A stretch of 64,000 nucleotides of DNA from assembly GCF_937927635.1 (NCBI RefSeq), contig NZ_CALBRW010000004.1:12188-76187 (forward strand). The letters run 5' to 3'. Under the pieces are notes generated by a model, which searched no databases, was not told the origin of the DNA, and was given only the letters and a program-made list of their open reading frames with translations. This document shows positions 23,497 through 32,029 of this stretch, piece by piece; position 1 is the first letter of the stretch; each line of letters opens with the position of its first letter. The translations under genes were made by a program, and so were the position numbers. Source of the DNA: an uncultured Microbacterium sp. Lineage in GTDB: Bacteria > Actinomycetota > Actinomycetes > Actinomycetales > Microbacteriaceae.

Positions 23497-25440
23497 GTGA
23501 ACACTGCGCAGGCCGACCCCCTCATCGGGCGGCTTGTCGACGGCCGCTACCGAGTCCGCGCGCGGATCGCGCGCGGCGGCATGGCGACCGTGTACGTCGC
23601 GACCGACATGAGGCTCGAGCGGCGCATCGCCCTGAAGGTGATGCACGCGCATCTCAGCGACGACTCCGCCTTCCAGAGCAGGTTCATCCAGGAGGCCCGC
23701 TCGGCGGCGCGGCTGGCGGATCCGCACGTCGTGAACGTGTTCGACCAGGGCCAGGACGGCGAGATCGCATACCTGGTCATGGAGTACCTGCCAGGGATCA
23801 CACTGCGCGAGCTGATGCGCGAGCAGAAGCGCCTCACCGTGACGCAGACCGTCACCATCATGGACGCCATCCTCTCCGGCCTGGCCGCCGCCCACCGCGC
23901 CGGCATCGTGCATCGCGACGTCAAGCCCGAGAACGTCCTGCTGGCCGAGGACGGCCGCATCAAGATCGGCGACTTCGGCCTGGCACGCGCCACCACCGCG
24001 AACACCGCCAGCGGCGCCCAGCTGCTGGGCACCATCGCCTACCTCGCCCCCGAGCTGGTCACCCGCGGCACGGCGGATGCCCGCAGCGACATCTACGCGC
24101 TGGGCATCATGCTCTACGAGATGCTGGTCGGCGAGCAGCCGTACAAGGGCGAGCAGCCCATGCAGATCGCCTTCCAGCACGCGACCGAGCAGGTGCCCCG
24201 CCCCAGCGTGCGCAACCCGGGCGTGCCGGATCAGCTCGATGAGCTGGTGCTGTGGGCGACGGACAAGTCGCCCGACGAGCGTCCGCTGAACGCGCAGGCG
24301 ATGCTGGACCGGCTGCGGGAGATCGAGCGCGAGCTGGGGGTCTCCCCCGTCCCCACCGCGAACGCCGCAGCATCAGTGCGGCACGACTCCGGCGCGGTGA
24401 CGAAGATCCTTCCGAGCGGAACCGCAGTGCTGCCCGAGGTCATCACTCCGGAGCCCTCCGACACCGACAACGGCGCCAGGCTGAGACAGCGCACGGCACG
24501 GCGACGAGCCCGCGGCGCGCTGCTGCTGTCCCTGGTGCTGCTGCTGGCCGTGGCCGCGGGCGGCGCCGGCTGGTGGTTCGGCTCCGGGCCGGGATCGCTC
24601 ATCGCGGTGCCGAAGGTCGCGGGGATGACGCTGGCCCAGGCCGAGCAGGCCGTCAAGGCCGAGGGCCTCACCACGACCACCACGCAGCAGTCGTCGATCA
24701 CCGTCGCCGAGGGGAGCGTCATCGACTCCCAGCCCGGCGCGGGCGAGCGCGTCGAGAAGGAGAGCTCCATCACGCTGATCGTGTCCTCCGGCCCGGCAGA
24801 GCACACGATCGAGAAGCTCGCAGGCAGAACGGCCGACGAGGTGCGGCAGATCCTGGAGACCAACAGGCTGAAGGTCGCAGGCACCGCCGAGGAGTACTTC
24901 GACAAGCTCGGCAGCGGCCTGGTGCTGAATGTGCGCATCACCCCGCGCGCGGGCGGTGACGCCTATGGCTGCGGTGACGGCTGCCAGGTGTTCGAGGACG
25001 ATTCCGCAGTCATCCAGGTCTCCCTCGGCCCCGTGCCGAATGTGGCCGGGATGAAGCTCGACGACGCGAAGCGGACGCTGCAGGATGCCCGTCTGAAGGT
25101 CTCCGACAGCACGCCCGAGGAGTGGAGCGACACCGTCGACAAGGGCTCCGTGATCTCCCAGTCCGCCGAGCGTCCCGGCGGCGGCAGCTGGCGCCCGGGC
25201 GACACCGTCACGCTCACTGTGTCGAAGGGGCCGCAGCCCATCACCGTCCCGAACGTCGTCGGCATGACGCTCACGCAGGCCAAGGCCAAGCTCGAGGGCC
25301 TGGGCCTGAAGGCCAAGTACCAGGGCTGGGGAGACCTCCCCGGCTTCGGAGACATGGCGACGGTCGTCGAGCAGAAGCCCGCCGATGGCACGCTGCCCAA
25401 GGGCGGCACGGTCACGCTCACCCTCAAGCTGCAGGGCTGA
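23497..25440 (+). CDS. PASTA-domain Ser/Thr protein kinase (PknB/Stk type)
   Basis: A 647-residue receptor-like kinase. Kinase domain about 12-282: glycine loop ARGGMATVY, K47 (ALKVM), E66, HRD at 139-141, DFG at 159-161, and APE. A juxtamembrane stretch precedes one membrane helix (about 341-360). Four PASTA repeats follow, beginning near residues 370, 440, 513 and 578; they sense muropeptides or lipid II. TAGACT at 23485-23490 ends six bases before the GTG, so the mRNA is probably leaderless. Likely substrates in this window are the FHA protein and the Rv2175c-like protein. Confidence 0.95.
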   Translation: MNTAQADPLIGRLVDGRYRVRARIARGGMATVYVATDMRLERRIALKVMHAHLSDDSAFQSRFIQEARSAARLADPHVVNVFDQGQDGEIAYLVMEYLPGITLRELMREQKRLTVTQTVTIMDAILSGLAAAHRAGIVHRDVKPENVLLAEDGRIKIGDFGLARATTANTASGAQLLGTIAYLAPELVTRGTADARSDIYALGIMLYEMLVGEQPYKGEQPMQIAFQHATEQVPRPSVRNPGVPDQLDELVLWATDKSPDERPLNAQAMLDRLREIERELGVSPVPTANAAASVRHDSGAVTKILPSGTAVLPEVITPEPSDTDNGARLRQRTARRRARGALLLSLVLLLAVAAGGAGWWFGSGPGSLIAVPKVAGMTLAQAEQAVKAEGLTTTTTQQSSITVAEGSVIDSQPGAGERVEKESSITLIVSSGPAEHTIEKLAGRTADEVRQILETNRLKVAGTAEEYFDKLGSGLVLNVRITPRAGGDAYGCGDGCQVFEDDSAVIQVSLGPVPNVAGMKLDDAKRTLQDARLKVSDSTPEEWSDTVDKGSVISQSAERPGGGSWRPGDTVTLTVSKGPQPITVPNVVGMTLTQAKAKLEGLGLKAKYQGWGDLPGFGDMATVVEQKPADGTLPKGGTVTLTLKLQG

Positions 25441-25459
25441 GGCGCACCGCCGCGGCGAG

Positions 25460-26797
25460 TCAGCGCTTCTCGAGCTCCTCGGCCACGAGGAACGCCAGCT
25501 CCAGGCTCTGCATGTGGTTCAGACGCGGATCGCAGAGGCTCTCGTAGCGCGTGGCGAGGGTGGCCTCGTCGATGTGCTCCGAGCCGCCCAGGCACTCCGT
25601 GACGTCGTCGCCGGTGAGTTCCACGTGGATGCCGCCGGGGAACGTCCCCGCGGCGCGGTGCGCCTCGAAGAATCCGCGCACCTCGTCGACCACGTCGTCG
25701 AAACGACGCGTCTTGTAGCCGGTGGAGGTGGTGATGCCGTTGCCGTGCATGGGGTCGGTCACCCACAGCGGAGTGGCGCCGGAATCGCGCACGGCCTCCA
25801 GCAGCGGGGGCAGCGCGTCGCGGATCTTCTCCGACCCCATCCGGGTGATGAAGGTCAGTCGGCCCGGCTCGCGCTCGGGGTCGAGCTTGTCGATCAGCTC
25901 CAGCGCCGTCTCGGGCGACGTCGTCGGCCCGAGCTTGACGCCGATGGGGTTGCGGATGCGGGAGAAGTAGTCCACGTGCGCGTCGTCGAGGCCGCGGGTG
26001 CGCTCCCCGATCCAGATGAAGTGCGCCGAGGTGTTGTACGGATTGCCGGTGCGCGAGTCGATGCGGGTCATCGGCCGCTCGTAGTCCATCAGCAGGCCCT
26101 CGTGACCCGTGAAGAACTCCACGCGCTTGAGCTCGTCGAAGTCCGCGCCCGCGGCCTCCATGAACTTGATGGCGCGGTCGATCTCGGCGGCCATCCGCTC
26201 GTAGCGCTGGTTGGCGGGGTTCTGCGCGAAGCCCCTGTTCCAGGAGTGCACCTCGCGCAGGTCGGCGAACCCGCCCTGCGTGAACGCGCGGATGAGGTTC
26301 AGCGTCGAGGAGGCCATGTGGTAGCCCTGCAGCAGACGGCCGGCATCCGGCTGCCGGGACTTCTCCGTGAAGTCGTAGCCGTTGACGATGTCTCCGCGGT
26401 ACGCGGGCAGGGTGACGTCGCCCCGGGTCTCGGTGTCACTGGAGCGCGGCTTGGCGAACTGCCCCGCCATGCGCCCCATCTTCACGACCGGCATGGAGGC
26501 GCCGTAGGTGAGCACGACGGCCATCTGCAGCACGGTCTTGATGCGATCGCGGATCTGGTCCGCCGTGGCGCCGGCGAAGGTCTCGGCGCAGTCGCCGCCC
26601 TGCAGCAGGAAGGCCTTGCCTGCCGCCGCGCGCCCGAGCTTCTCGCGCAGCGCATCCACCTCGCCGGCGAACACCAGCGGCGGCAGCGAGGCGATCTGCG
26701 CGGAGACCTCGGCGACGCGCTCGGCGTCCGGCCACTGCGGCTGCTGCTTGATGGAGAGGGATCGCCACGCGTCGAGTTCAGGGTGCGAGGGAAGCAT
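25460..26797 (-). CDS. Class-II DAHP synthase
   Basis: A 445-residue enzyme condensing phosphoenolpyruvate and erythrose 4-phosphate, the first step of the shikimate pathway. Class-II (plant/actinobacterial) signatures: FLLQGGDCAETF, GRMAGQFAKPRSSDTE, ASSTLNLIRAF, TSAHFIWIGERTR, NPIGVKLGPTTSPE, WVTDPMHGN and HVELTGDDVTECLGG. A TAAGCT box lies six bases upstream of the ATG (minus strand), suggesting a leaderless mRNA. It converges with the kinase gene. Confidence 0.96.
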   Translation of the reverse strand: MLPSHPELDAWRSLSIKQQPQWPDAERVAEVSAQIASLPPLVFAGEVDALREKLGRAAAGKAFLLQGGDCAETFAGATADQIRDRIKTVLQMAVVLTYGASMPVVKMGRMAGQFAKPRSSDTETRGDVTLPAYRGDIVNGYDFTEKSRQPDAGRLLQGYHMASSTLNLIRAFTQGGFADLREVHSWNRGFAQNPANQRYERMAAEIDRAIKFMEAAGADFDELKRVEFFTGHEGLLMDYERPMTRIDSRTGNPYNTSAHFIWIGERTRGLDDAHVDYFSRIRNPIGVKLGPTTSPETALELIDKLDPEREPGRLTFITRMGSEKIRDALPPLLEAVRDSGATPLWVTDPMHGNGITTSTGYKTRRFDDVVDEVRGFFEAHRAAGTFPGGIHVELTGDDVTECLGGSEHIDEATLATRYESLCDPRLNHMQSLELAFLVAEELEKR

Positions 26798-26862
26798 CCA
26801 CCCAGCTTAGTGTCCGCGCGACACGCGCGATCGCGCTGTGACCGTGCGCTGATCCCGCTCGT

Positions 26863-27561
26863 TCAGCGGCGCTTCGACGCCTGCTGCGGCAGGCGGTCCT
26901 TGACCGTGGAGGCGTACACGTCGTCGTACTCCTGCGCGCCCAGGCGCTGCAGAGCGACCATGATCTCGTCGGTCACCGCGCGCAGGATGTAGCGGTCGTT
27001 CTCCATGCCCTCGTAGCGGGAGAAGTCCAGCGGCTCGCCGATCAGCACGCCCACGCGCCCGATGCGCGGGATGCTGTGCCCGATGGGCATGACCACGTCG
27101 GTGTCGACCATCACCACCGGGATGACGGGGACCTTGGCCTCCAGCGCCATCCGGGCCAGTCCCGTGCGTCCGCGGTACAGCCTGCCGTCGGGGCTGCGGG
27201 TGCCCTCGGGATAGATGCCCAGCAGATCGCCGCGTCCGAGGATCTGCAGACCGGTGTTGAGCGAGGCCTCGGAGGCCTTGCCGCCGGAGCGGTCGATGGG
27301 GATCTGGCCGGTGCCCTTCATGAAGACCTTGGTGGCCCATCCCTTCAGCCCGCGCCCGGTGAAGTAGTCGCTCTTCGCCAGGAAGGACATCGGCCGGTCC
27401 AGCAGCAGCGGCAGGAAGATCGAGTCGGCGAAGGAGAGGTGATTGCTCGCCAGGATGGCCGCGCCGGAGGCGGGGACGCGCTCGCGCCCCACGATCCAGG
27501 GTCGGAAGACCGCTTTGACCAGCGGTCCGATCACGACGTACTTCATCAGCCAGTAGAACAT
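26863..27561 (-). CDS. PlsC-family 1-acylglycerol-3-phosphate acyltransferase
   Basis: A 232-residue membrane-associated acyltransferase. The HX4D catalytic motif is in SNHLSFADS (about residues 39-47). GIYPEGTRSPDGRLYRGRTGLARMAL carries the glycerophosphate-binding EGTRS. The N-terminal hydrophobic segment (YWLMKYVVIGPLVKAVF) probably dips into the membrane. It likely makes phosphatidic acid. TAGACT lies eight bases upstream of the ATG. It diverges from the acyl-CoA ligase gene, so the two lipid genes share a control region. Confidence 0.92.
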   Translation of the reverse strand: MFYWLMKYVVIGPLVKAVFRPWIVGRERVPASGAAILASNHLSFADSIFLPLLLDRPMSFLAKSDYFTGRGLKGWATKVFMKGTGQIPIDRSGGKASEASLNTGLQILGRGDLLGIYPEGTRSPDGRLYRGRTGLARMALEAKVPVIPVVMVDTDVVMPIGHSIPRIGRVGVLIGEPLDFSRYEGMENDRYILRAVTDEIMVALQRLGAQEYDDVYASTVKDRLPQQASKRR

Positions 27562-27632
27562 CGTCCTGAAGTCTAGCTCTGCGACCGTCGCGCGACCGAG
27601 TGTCAGATTTTCTGCGACTGGATGTCATGACC

Positions 27633-27638
27633 TAGACT
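27633..27638 (+). promoter_or_regulatory. -10 element for the acyl-CoA ligase gene
   Basis: TAGACT fits the TANNNT consensus and would start transcription near 27645, giving a leader of about 33 bases that contains GAAGGAG before the GTG. A clear -35 is not visible. Confidence 0.45.
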
Positions 27639-27677
27639 CGGGGTGTCACCCGTCAATCCGGTACCGAAGGAGCTGCC

Positions 27678-29504
27678 GTGACCCAGTTCGAAGTCCCCGC
27701 CATCGTCCCCGCCGACCCCGAGGCCAGCACTTCCGACCTGCTGCGGATCCGCGTGCAGAAGACCCCCGATCTGGCGCTGTTCTCCGTGCCCGACGGCGCC
27801 GGCTGGCGCGACATCACCGCCAAGGACTTCGAGACGGCGGTGATCGCCCTGGCCAAGGGCTTCGTCGCCTCCGGCATCCAGCCCGGCGAGAAGGTCGGCT
27901 TCATCGCGCAGACCACCTACGAGTGGTCCCTCGTCGACTTCGCCCTGTTCTACGCGGGCGCGGTGATGGTGCCGATCTACGAGACCAGTTCCCCCGCCCA
28001 GATCCGCTGGATCATGGAGGACTCCTCCGCCATCGCGCTGATGGTGGAGTCGCCCGAGCACTTCGCCCGCGTGGACGAGGTGCGCGGCGACCTTCCGCTG
28101 GTGCGCGAGGTCTGGCAGATGCACCTCGGCGCCATCGACACGCTCACCGCCAAGGGCGTGGACGTGGAGGATGCCGAGATCGAGCGCCGCCGCAACCTCG
28201 CCGTCGGATCCGACATCGCGACGCTCATCTACACCTCCGGCTCGACCGGACGCCCGAAGGGCTGCGTGCTCACGCACAGCAACTTCGTCGAGCTGTCGCG
28301 CAACTCCGCGAAGGCGCTCGACGACGTCGTCTCGATGCCAGGCGCGTCCACACTGCTGTTCATCACCACGGCGCACGTGTTCGCCCGGTTCATCTCGGTG
28401 CTCGCCATCCACGCCGGCGTCCGCACCGGACACCAGCCCGACACCAAGAACCTGTTGCCGGCACTGGGCTCGTTCAAGCCCACCTTCCTGCTGGCGGTCC
28501 CTCGCGTGTTCGAGAAGGTGTACAACTCCGCCGAGCAGAAGGCCGAGTCCGGCGGCAAGGGCAAGATCTTCCGCGCTGCGGCGGCTGTCGCCGTCGAGCA
28601 CTCCACCCTCCTCGAAGAGGGGAAGAAGGTCCCGTTCAGCCTGAAGCTGAAGTTCAAGCTCTTCGACAAGCTCGTCTACGGCAAGCTGCGCGAGGCCATG
28701 GGCGGCAACGTCGCCTACGCCGTGTCCGGCTCCGCTCCCCTGGGCGCGCGCCTGGGCCACTTCTTCCACAGCCTGGGCGTGGTGATCCTGGAGGGCTACG
28801 GCCTCACCGAGACCACGGCGCCGGCCACCGTCAACCTCGCCGACAAGTCCAAGATCGGCACCGTCGGGCCCGCTCTCCCCGGCGTGGGCATCCGGCTCGC
28901 CGACGACGGCGAGATCGAGGTCCGCGGCATCAACGTGTTCAAGGAGTACTGGAACAACCCGGAGGCCACCGCCGCGGCGTTCCACGACGGCTGGTTCCGC
29001 ACCGGAGACCTGGGCAGCTTCGACTCCGAGGGCTTCCTGACGATCACGGGACGCAAGAAGGAGATCATCGTCACCGCCGGCGGAAAGAACGTCTCCCCCG
29101 CCCAGCTCGAGGATCCGATCCGCGCGAACTCGATCATCAGCCAGGTCGTGGTGCTGGGCGATCAGAAGCCGTTCATCTCGGCGCTGATCACGCTGGATCC
29201 GGAGATGCTGCCGGCCTGGCTGTCCAACAACGGACTGCCCGCGGACATGTCGCTCCAGGATGCCAGCACCAACGCCGCCGTCCGCGACGAGGTGCAGCGC
29301 GCCATCGACCGGGCCAACAAGACGGTCTCGCGCGCCGAGTCGATCCGCAAGTTCACCATCCTGCCCGTGGAGTGGACCGAGGCGAGCGGCCACCTCACGC
29401 CGAAGATGTCGATCAAGCGCAACGAGATCCTGAAGGACTTCGCCGCAGACATCGCCGAGATCTACTCGACGACCACGCACACCACGACGACCCCGATGGG
29501 CTGA
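27678..29504 (+). CDS. Long-chain fatty acyl-CoA ligase (AMP-forming)
   Basis: A 608-residue adenylate-forming enzyme. The GTG start follows GAAGGAG at a good distance. Motifs: LIYTSGSTGRPKGCVLTH (P-loop, about residues 188-205), GYGLTETTAP (A5), WFRTGDLG (A7), GRKKEIIVTAGGKNVSP (A8) and LTPKMSIKRNEI with the A10 lysine. It resembles actinobacterial FadD15-type ligases that activate long-chain fatty acids for degradation or lipid synthesis. Its divergent neighbour is an acyltransferase. Confidence 0.94.
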   Translation: MTQFEVPAIVPADPEASTSDLLRIRVQKTPDLALFSVPDGAGWRDITAKDFETAVIALAKGFVASGIQPGEKVGFIAQTTYEWSLVDFALFYAGAVMVPIYETSSPAQIRWIMEDSSAIALMVESPEHFARVDEVRGDLPLVREVWQMHLGAIDTLTAKGVDVEDAEIERRRNLAVGSDIATLIYTSGSTGRPKGCVLTHSNFVELSRNSAKALDDVVSMPGASTLLFITTAHVFARFISVLAIHAGVRTGHQPDTKNLLPALGSFKPTFLLAVPRVFEKVYNSAEQKAESGGKGKIFRAAAAVAVEHSTLLEEGKKVPFSLKLKFKLFDKLVYGKLREAMGGNVAYAVSGSAPLGARLGHFFHSLGVVILEGYGLTETTAPATVNLADKSKIGTVGPALPGVGIRLADDGEIEVRGINVFKEYWNNPEATAAAFHDGWFRTGDLGSFDSEGFLTITGRKKEIIVTAGGKNVSPAQLEDPIRANSIISQVVVLGDQKPFISALITLDPEMLPAWLSNNGLPADMSLQDASTNAAVRDEVQRAIDRANKTVSRAESIRKFTILPVEWTEASGHLTPKMSIKRNEILKDFAADIAEIYSTTTHTTTTPMG

Positions 29505-29511
29505 GAAGTCC

Positions 29512-30003
29512 TCAGAACCAGTCGCTCTCTCGGACCTCGCGCATGGCCTGCTTGCGGGTCTCGCCCCGCAGCCGCCCCAGGTAGACCATGCCGTCCAGGT
29601 GATCGGTCTCGTGCTGCAGGGCCTGGGCCAGCAGCCCCTCGCCCTCCAGCACCACGGGGTTCCCGTCGAGGTCGATGCCCTCCACGCGCGCCCACGGGTG
29701 CCGGGGCGTGTCGTGCCACAGTCCTGGCACCGACAGGCATCCCTCGCCGATCTCCACGGCCTCGCCCCGCACCTCGGTGAGCACGGGGTTGATGACGTAG
29801 CCGATGTCGCCGTCGATGTTGTAGCTGAACGCCCGCAGTGCCACGCCGATCTGGTTGGCGGCGACGCCCGCGCGGCCGGGCACCTCGACGGTCTCGACGA
29901 GGTCGGCGATGAGGGCGCGGATGCCGTCGTCGATGGTCTCGACGGGCGCGCACTTCTGGCGCAGCACAGGGTCGCCGTAGAGGCGGATCTCACGGACCGT
30001 CAT
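29512..30003 (-). CDS. def: Peptide deformylase
   Basis: A 163-residue metalloprotease removing the formyl group from nascent chains. The three motifs are present: GRAGVAANQIGV (residues 43-54), EGCLSVPG with metal ligand C89, and HETDHLDG with H131 and H135. The ATG overlaps the stop of the upstream ATPase gene by one base (TGATG). It converges with the acyl-CoA ligase gene over seven bases. Confidence 0.96.
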   Translation of the reverse strand: MTVREIRLYGDPVLRQKCAPVETIDDGIRALIADLVETVEVPGRAGVAANQIGVALRAFSYNIDGDIGYVINPVLTEVRGEAVEIGEGCLSVPGLWHDTPRHPWARVEGIDLDGNPVVLEGEGLLAQALQHETDHLDGMVYLGRLRGETRKQAMREVRESDWF

Positions 30004-31985
30004 CAGGCGGCCTTCGCCCGCAGGCCCTCGACCAGCACCGCGGCGATCTCGCGCACGGCCCGCCGGGTCTGCGGCTGCAGGCCGGCGAAGTCGATGGCGC
30101 CGCCGCCGGCGATCTGCGGGTCGTACGGCAGGCGCAGCACGTGCGCGGCGCGGGTGGAGAAGTGCGATTCGAGCTCGCCCAGGCGCACCAGCGGCGTGCC
30201 GGGCGTGGACTGGTTCAGCACGACGATGGCCTCGCGGGCCAGTTGCGCGTACCCGTTGGTCTCCAGCCAGGTGAGCGTCTCGGACGCCAGCCTCGCCTCG
30301 TCGACGGAGAGTCCGGAGACCACGACGATCCGGTCGGCGAGGTCGAGCGTGGCGCCCATCACGGAGTGCACGATGCCGGTGCCGGAATCCGTGAGCACCA
30401 GGGAGTAGTACTGCGCGGCGACGGTCGCGACGTCGCGGTAGTCCGCATCGCCGAACGCCTCGGACACGTGCGGGTCGGCATCCGACGCCAGCACGTCCAG
30501 ACGGGTCTGATCCCGCGCGACGAGTGCGGACAGGTCGTGGAAGCCGCGGATGTCGTGCTGCGCTCGCACCAGGTCGCGAACGGACTTGGTGTGGCCGCCC
30601 ACGATCCGCTCGGCAAGCGTGCCGCGGTCGGGGTTGGCGTCGACGGCGATGACACGGTCCTCCCGGGCGTCGGCCAGAGCCATCCCCAGCAGCGCCGTGA
30701 TGGTGGTCTTGCCCACTCCGCCCTTGCGGGAGAGCACGGGCACGAATCGCGCGTCGCCCGACATGGGGGCGGCGATGCGGGCGCGCAGCGCCTTGCGCTC
30801 GCGCGCCTTGCGCCCGTCGCCGATGTTGATGCGGCCGCCGGATGCCGCGTACAGCAGGTGGCTCCAGGCGCCTTCGGGCTCCGGCCTGGTCAGGTGCGCG
30901 GGATCCAGCAGCCGGTCTGCGGTGAGCAGATCCGCGCTCTCGCGGCCGGAGTCGCCCAGGTCGTCGATGCGCTTGGAGACGAGGGTCACCTCGGCGGGGT
31001 GCTCGTGGTCCGCGGTGCGGTGCGCGAGCTCGGCGGCGGGGCGGGATGCGGGTGCGCGGTCATCGGCGGCCACGGTGGTCTTCTCCTCTGACGTGGGGGC
31101 CCTGCGGGCACGGGATTCCTCGGATGCGGTGCGCGACGCGGGCGACATGGCCTCGCGCAGCTGCGCCTTCGCCGCTGCGACGGCGGACTCCAGCTCGGAC
31201 AGTCCGGCAGCAGCAGCGGGCTGTGTCTCGGAGGCGGGCGGCGCCTCCGAGCCTGCGGCGACCGGGTCGCGAGGCTCCGGTGCAGCGGGTTCCCCCGACG
31301 AGACAGGCTCCGACGAGACAGGCTCCGACGAGACAGGCGCCGGTGCGACAGGCTCCGGTGCAGCCGACTCCGCGGCCACAGCCGCCTTCTTGGCAGCGTG
31401 CTTCTTCTTCGCACGGCCGGGCTTCTTCATCGCGCTGTGCGTCAGGGCATCCGGATCGGGTGCAACGGCGGCAGTCCGGTGGGCAGCGGTGTCGCGCTCT
31501 GCGGGAGCATCCTTCTCGTCCGCGGTGGGCACCGCGCCGGTCGCCGGCACGACGACAGCATCCTCGACACCGCCATCCTCGGCATCCGCAGCATCCGCCG
31601 CAGGCTCCGCGACAGGCGTCTCCTGCTCGTCGACGACCTCGGCGACGGCGACGGCAGGCTCCGCCGCGGTCTCCGCTGCCTCGACGTCCACCGGGACCTC
31701 CTCGGCCGGGAGCTCGATGATGATCTCCGGCTTCTCCTGCCTGATCCGGGCGAGCACCTCGTCGTCGGCGACGGCCGAGGTGTCGATGATGAGATCCGAG
31801 ACGACCTCGCCGCCCACGACCTCGTCATCGACCAGATCATCGTCATCGCCGCCGGTGGGCAGCGTCACGCTGACCTGGGCGGTGCCGTCGTGCGGGCCTA
31901 TCGCGATCGTGTCCGACGACGCGGTGTCATCGAGCACGCCCAGCGAATCATCCCCGTCGGGATCGACGATGTTCTTCGGCGTCAC
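30003..31985 (-). CDS. Large MinD/ParA-type ATPase with long disordered N terminus
   Basis: A 660-residue protein. The GTG start (VTPKNIVDPDG) has GGGAG eight bases upstream. The first roughly 370 residues are acidic, then Ala/Pro/Glu-rich and low in complexity. The C-terminal ATPase domain has a deviant Walker A, LSRKGGVGKTT (about 415-425), then VIAVDANPDRGTLAERI and VLTDSGTG. The architecture recalls EspI-like and MinD-like proteins of actinobacteria. The role is unknown; partition, localisation or secretion control are options. It is co-translated with def. Confidence 0.82.
   Translation of the reverse strand: MTPKNIVDPDGDDSLGVLDDTASSDTIAIGPHDGTAQVSVTLPTGGDDDDLVDDEVVGGEVVSDLIIDTSAVADDEVLARIRQEKPEIIIELPAEEVPVDVEAAETAAEPAVAVAEVVDEQETPVAEPAADAADAEDGGVEDAVVVPATGAVPTADEKDAPAERDTAAHRTAAVAPDPDALTHSAMKKPGRAKKKHAAKKAAVAAESAAPEPVAPAPVSSEPVSSEPVSSGEPAAPEPRDPVAAGSEAPPASETQPAAAAGLSELESAVAAAKAQLREAMSPASRTASEESRARRAPTSEEKTTVAADDRAPASRPAAELAHRTADHEHPAEVTLVSKRIDDLGDSGRESADLLTADRLLDPAHLTRPEPEGAWSHLLYAASGGRINIGDGRKARERKALRARIAAPMSGDARFVPVLSRKGGVGKTTITALLGMALADAREDRVIAVDANPDRGTLAERIVGGHTKSVRDLVRAQHDIRGFHDLSALVARDQTRLDVLASDADPHVSEAFGDADYRDVATVAAQYYSLVLTDSGTGIVHSVMGATLDLADRIVVVSGLSVDEARLASETLTWLETNGYAQLAREAIVVLNQSTPGTPLVRLGELESHFSTRAAHVLRLPYDPQIAGGGAIDFAGLQPQTRRAVREIAAVLVEGLRAKAA
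31296..31355. repeat. Four 15-bp tandem repeats in the MinD-like gene
   Basis: The unit CGACGAGACAGGCTC is repeated at 31296, 31311 and 31326 (the third ends GCGC), with a diverged fourth copy at 31341. It encodes EPVSS-type pentapeptide repeats in the disordered N terminus. Such in-frame tandem units can vary in copy number between strains. Confidence 0.8.
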
Positions 31986-32029
31986 GGTACCAACTCCCTG
32001 CTCCGGCGCAGAAGTGCGCCCGCCCAAGG

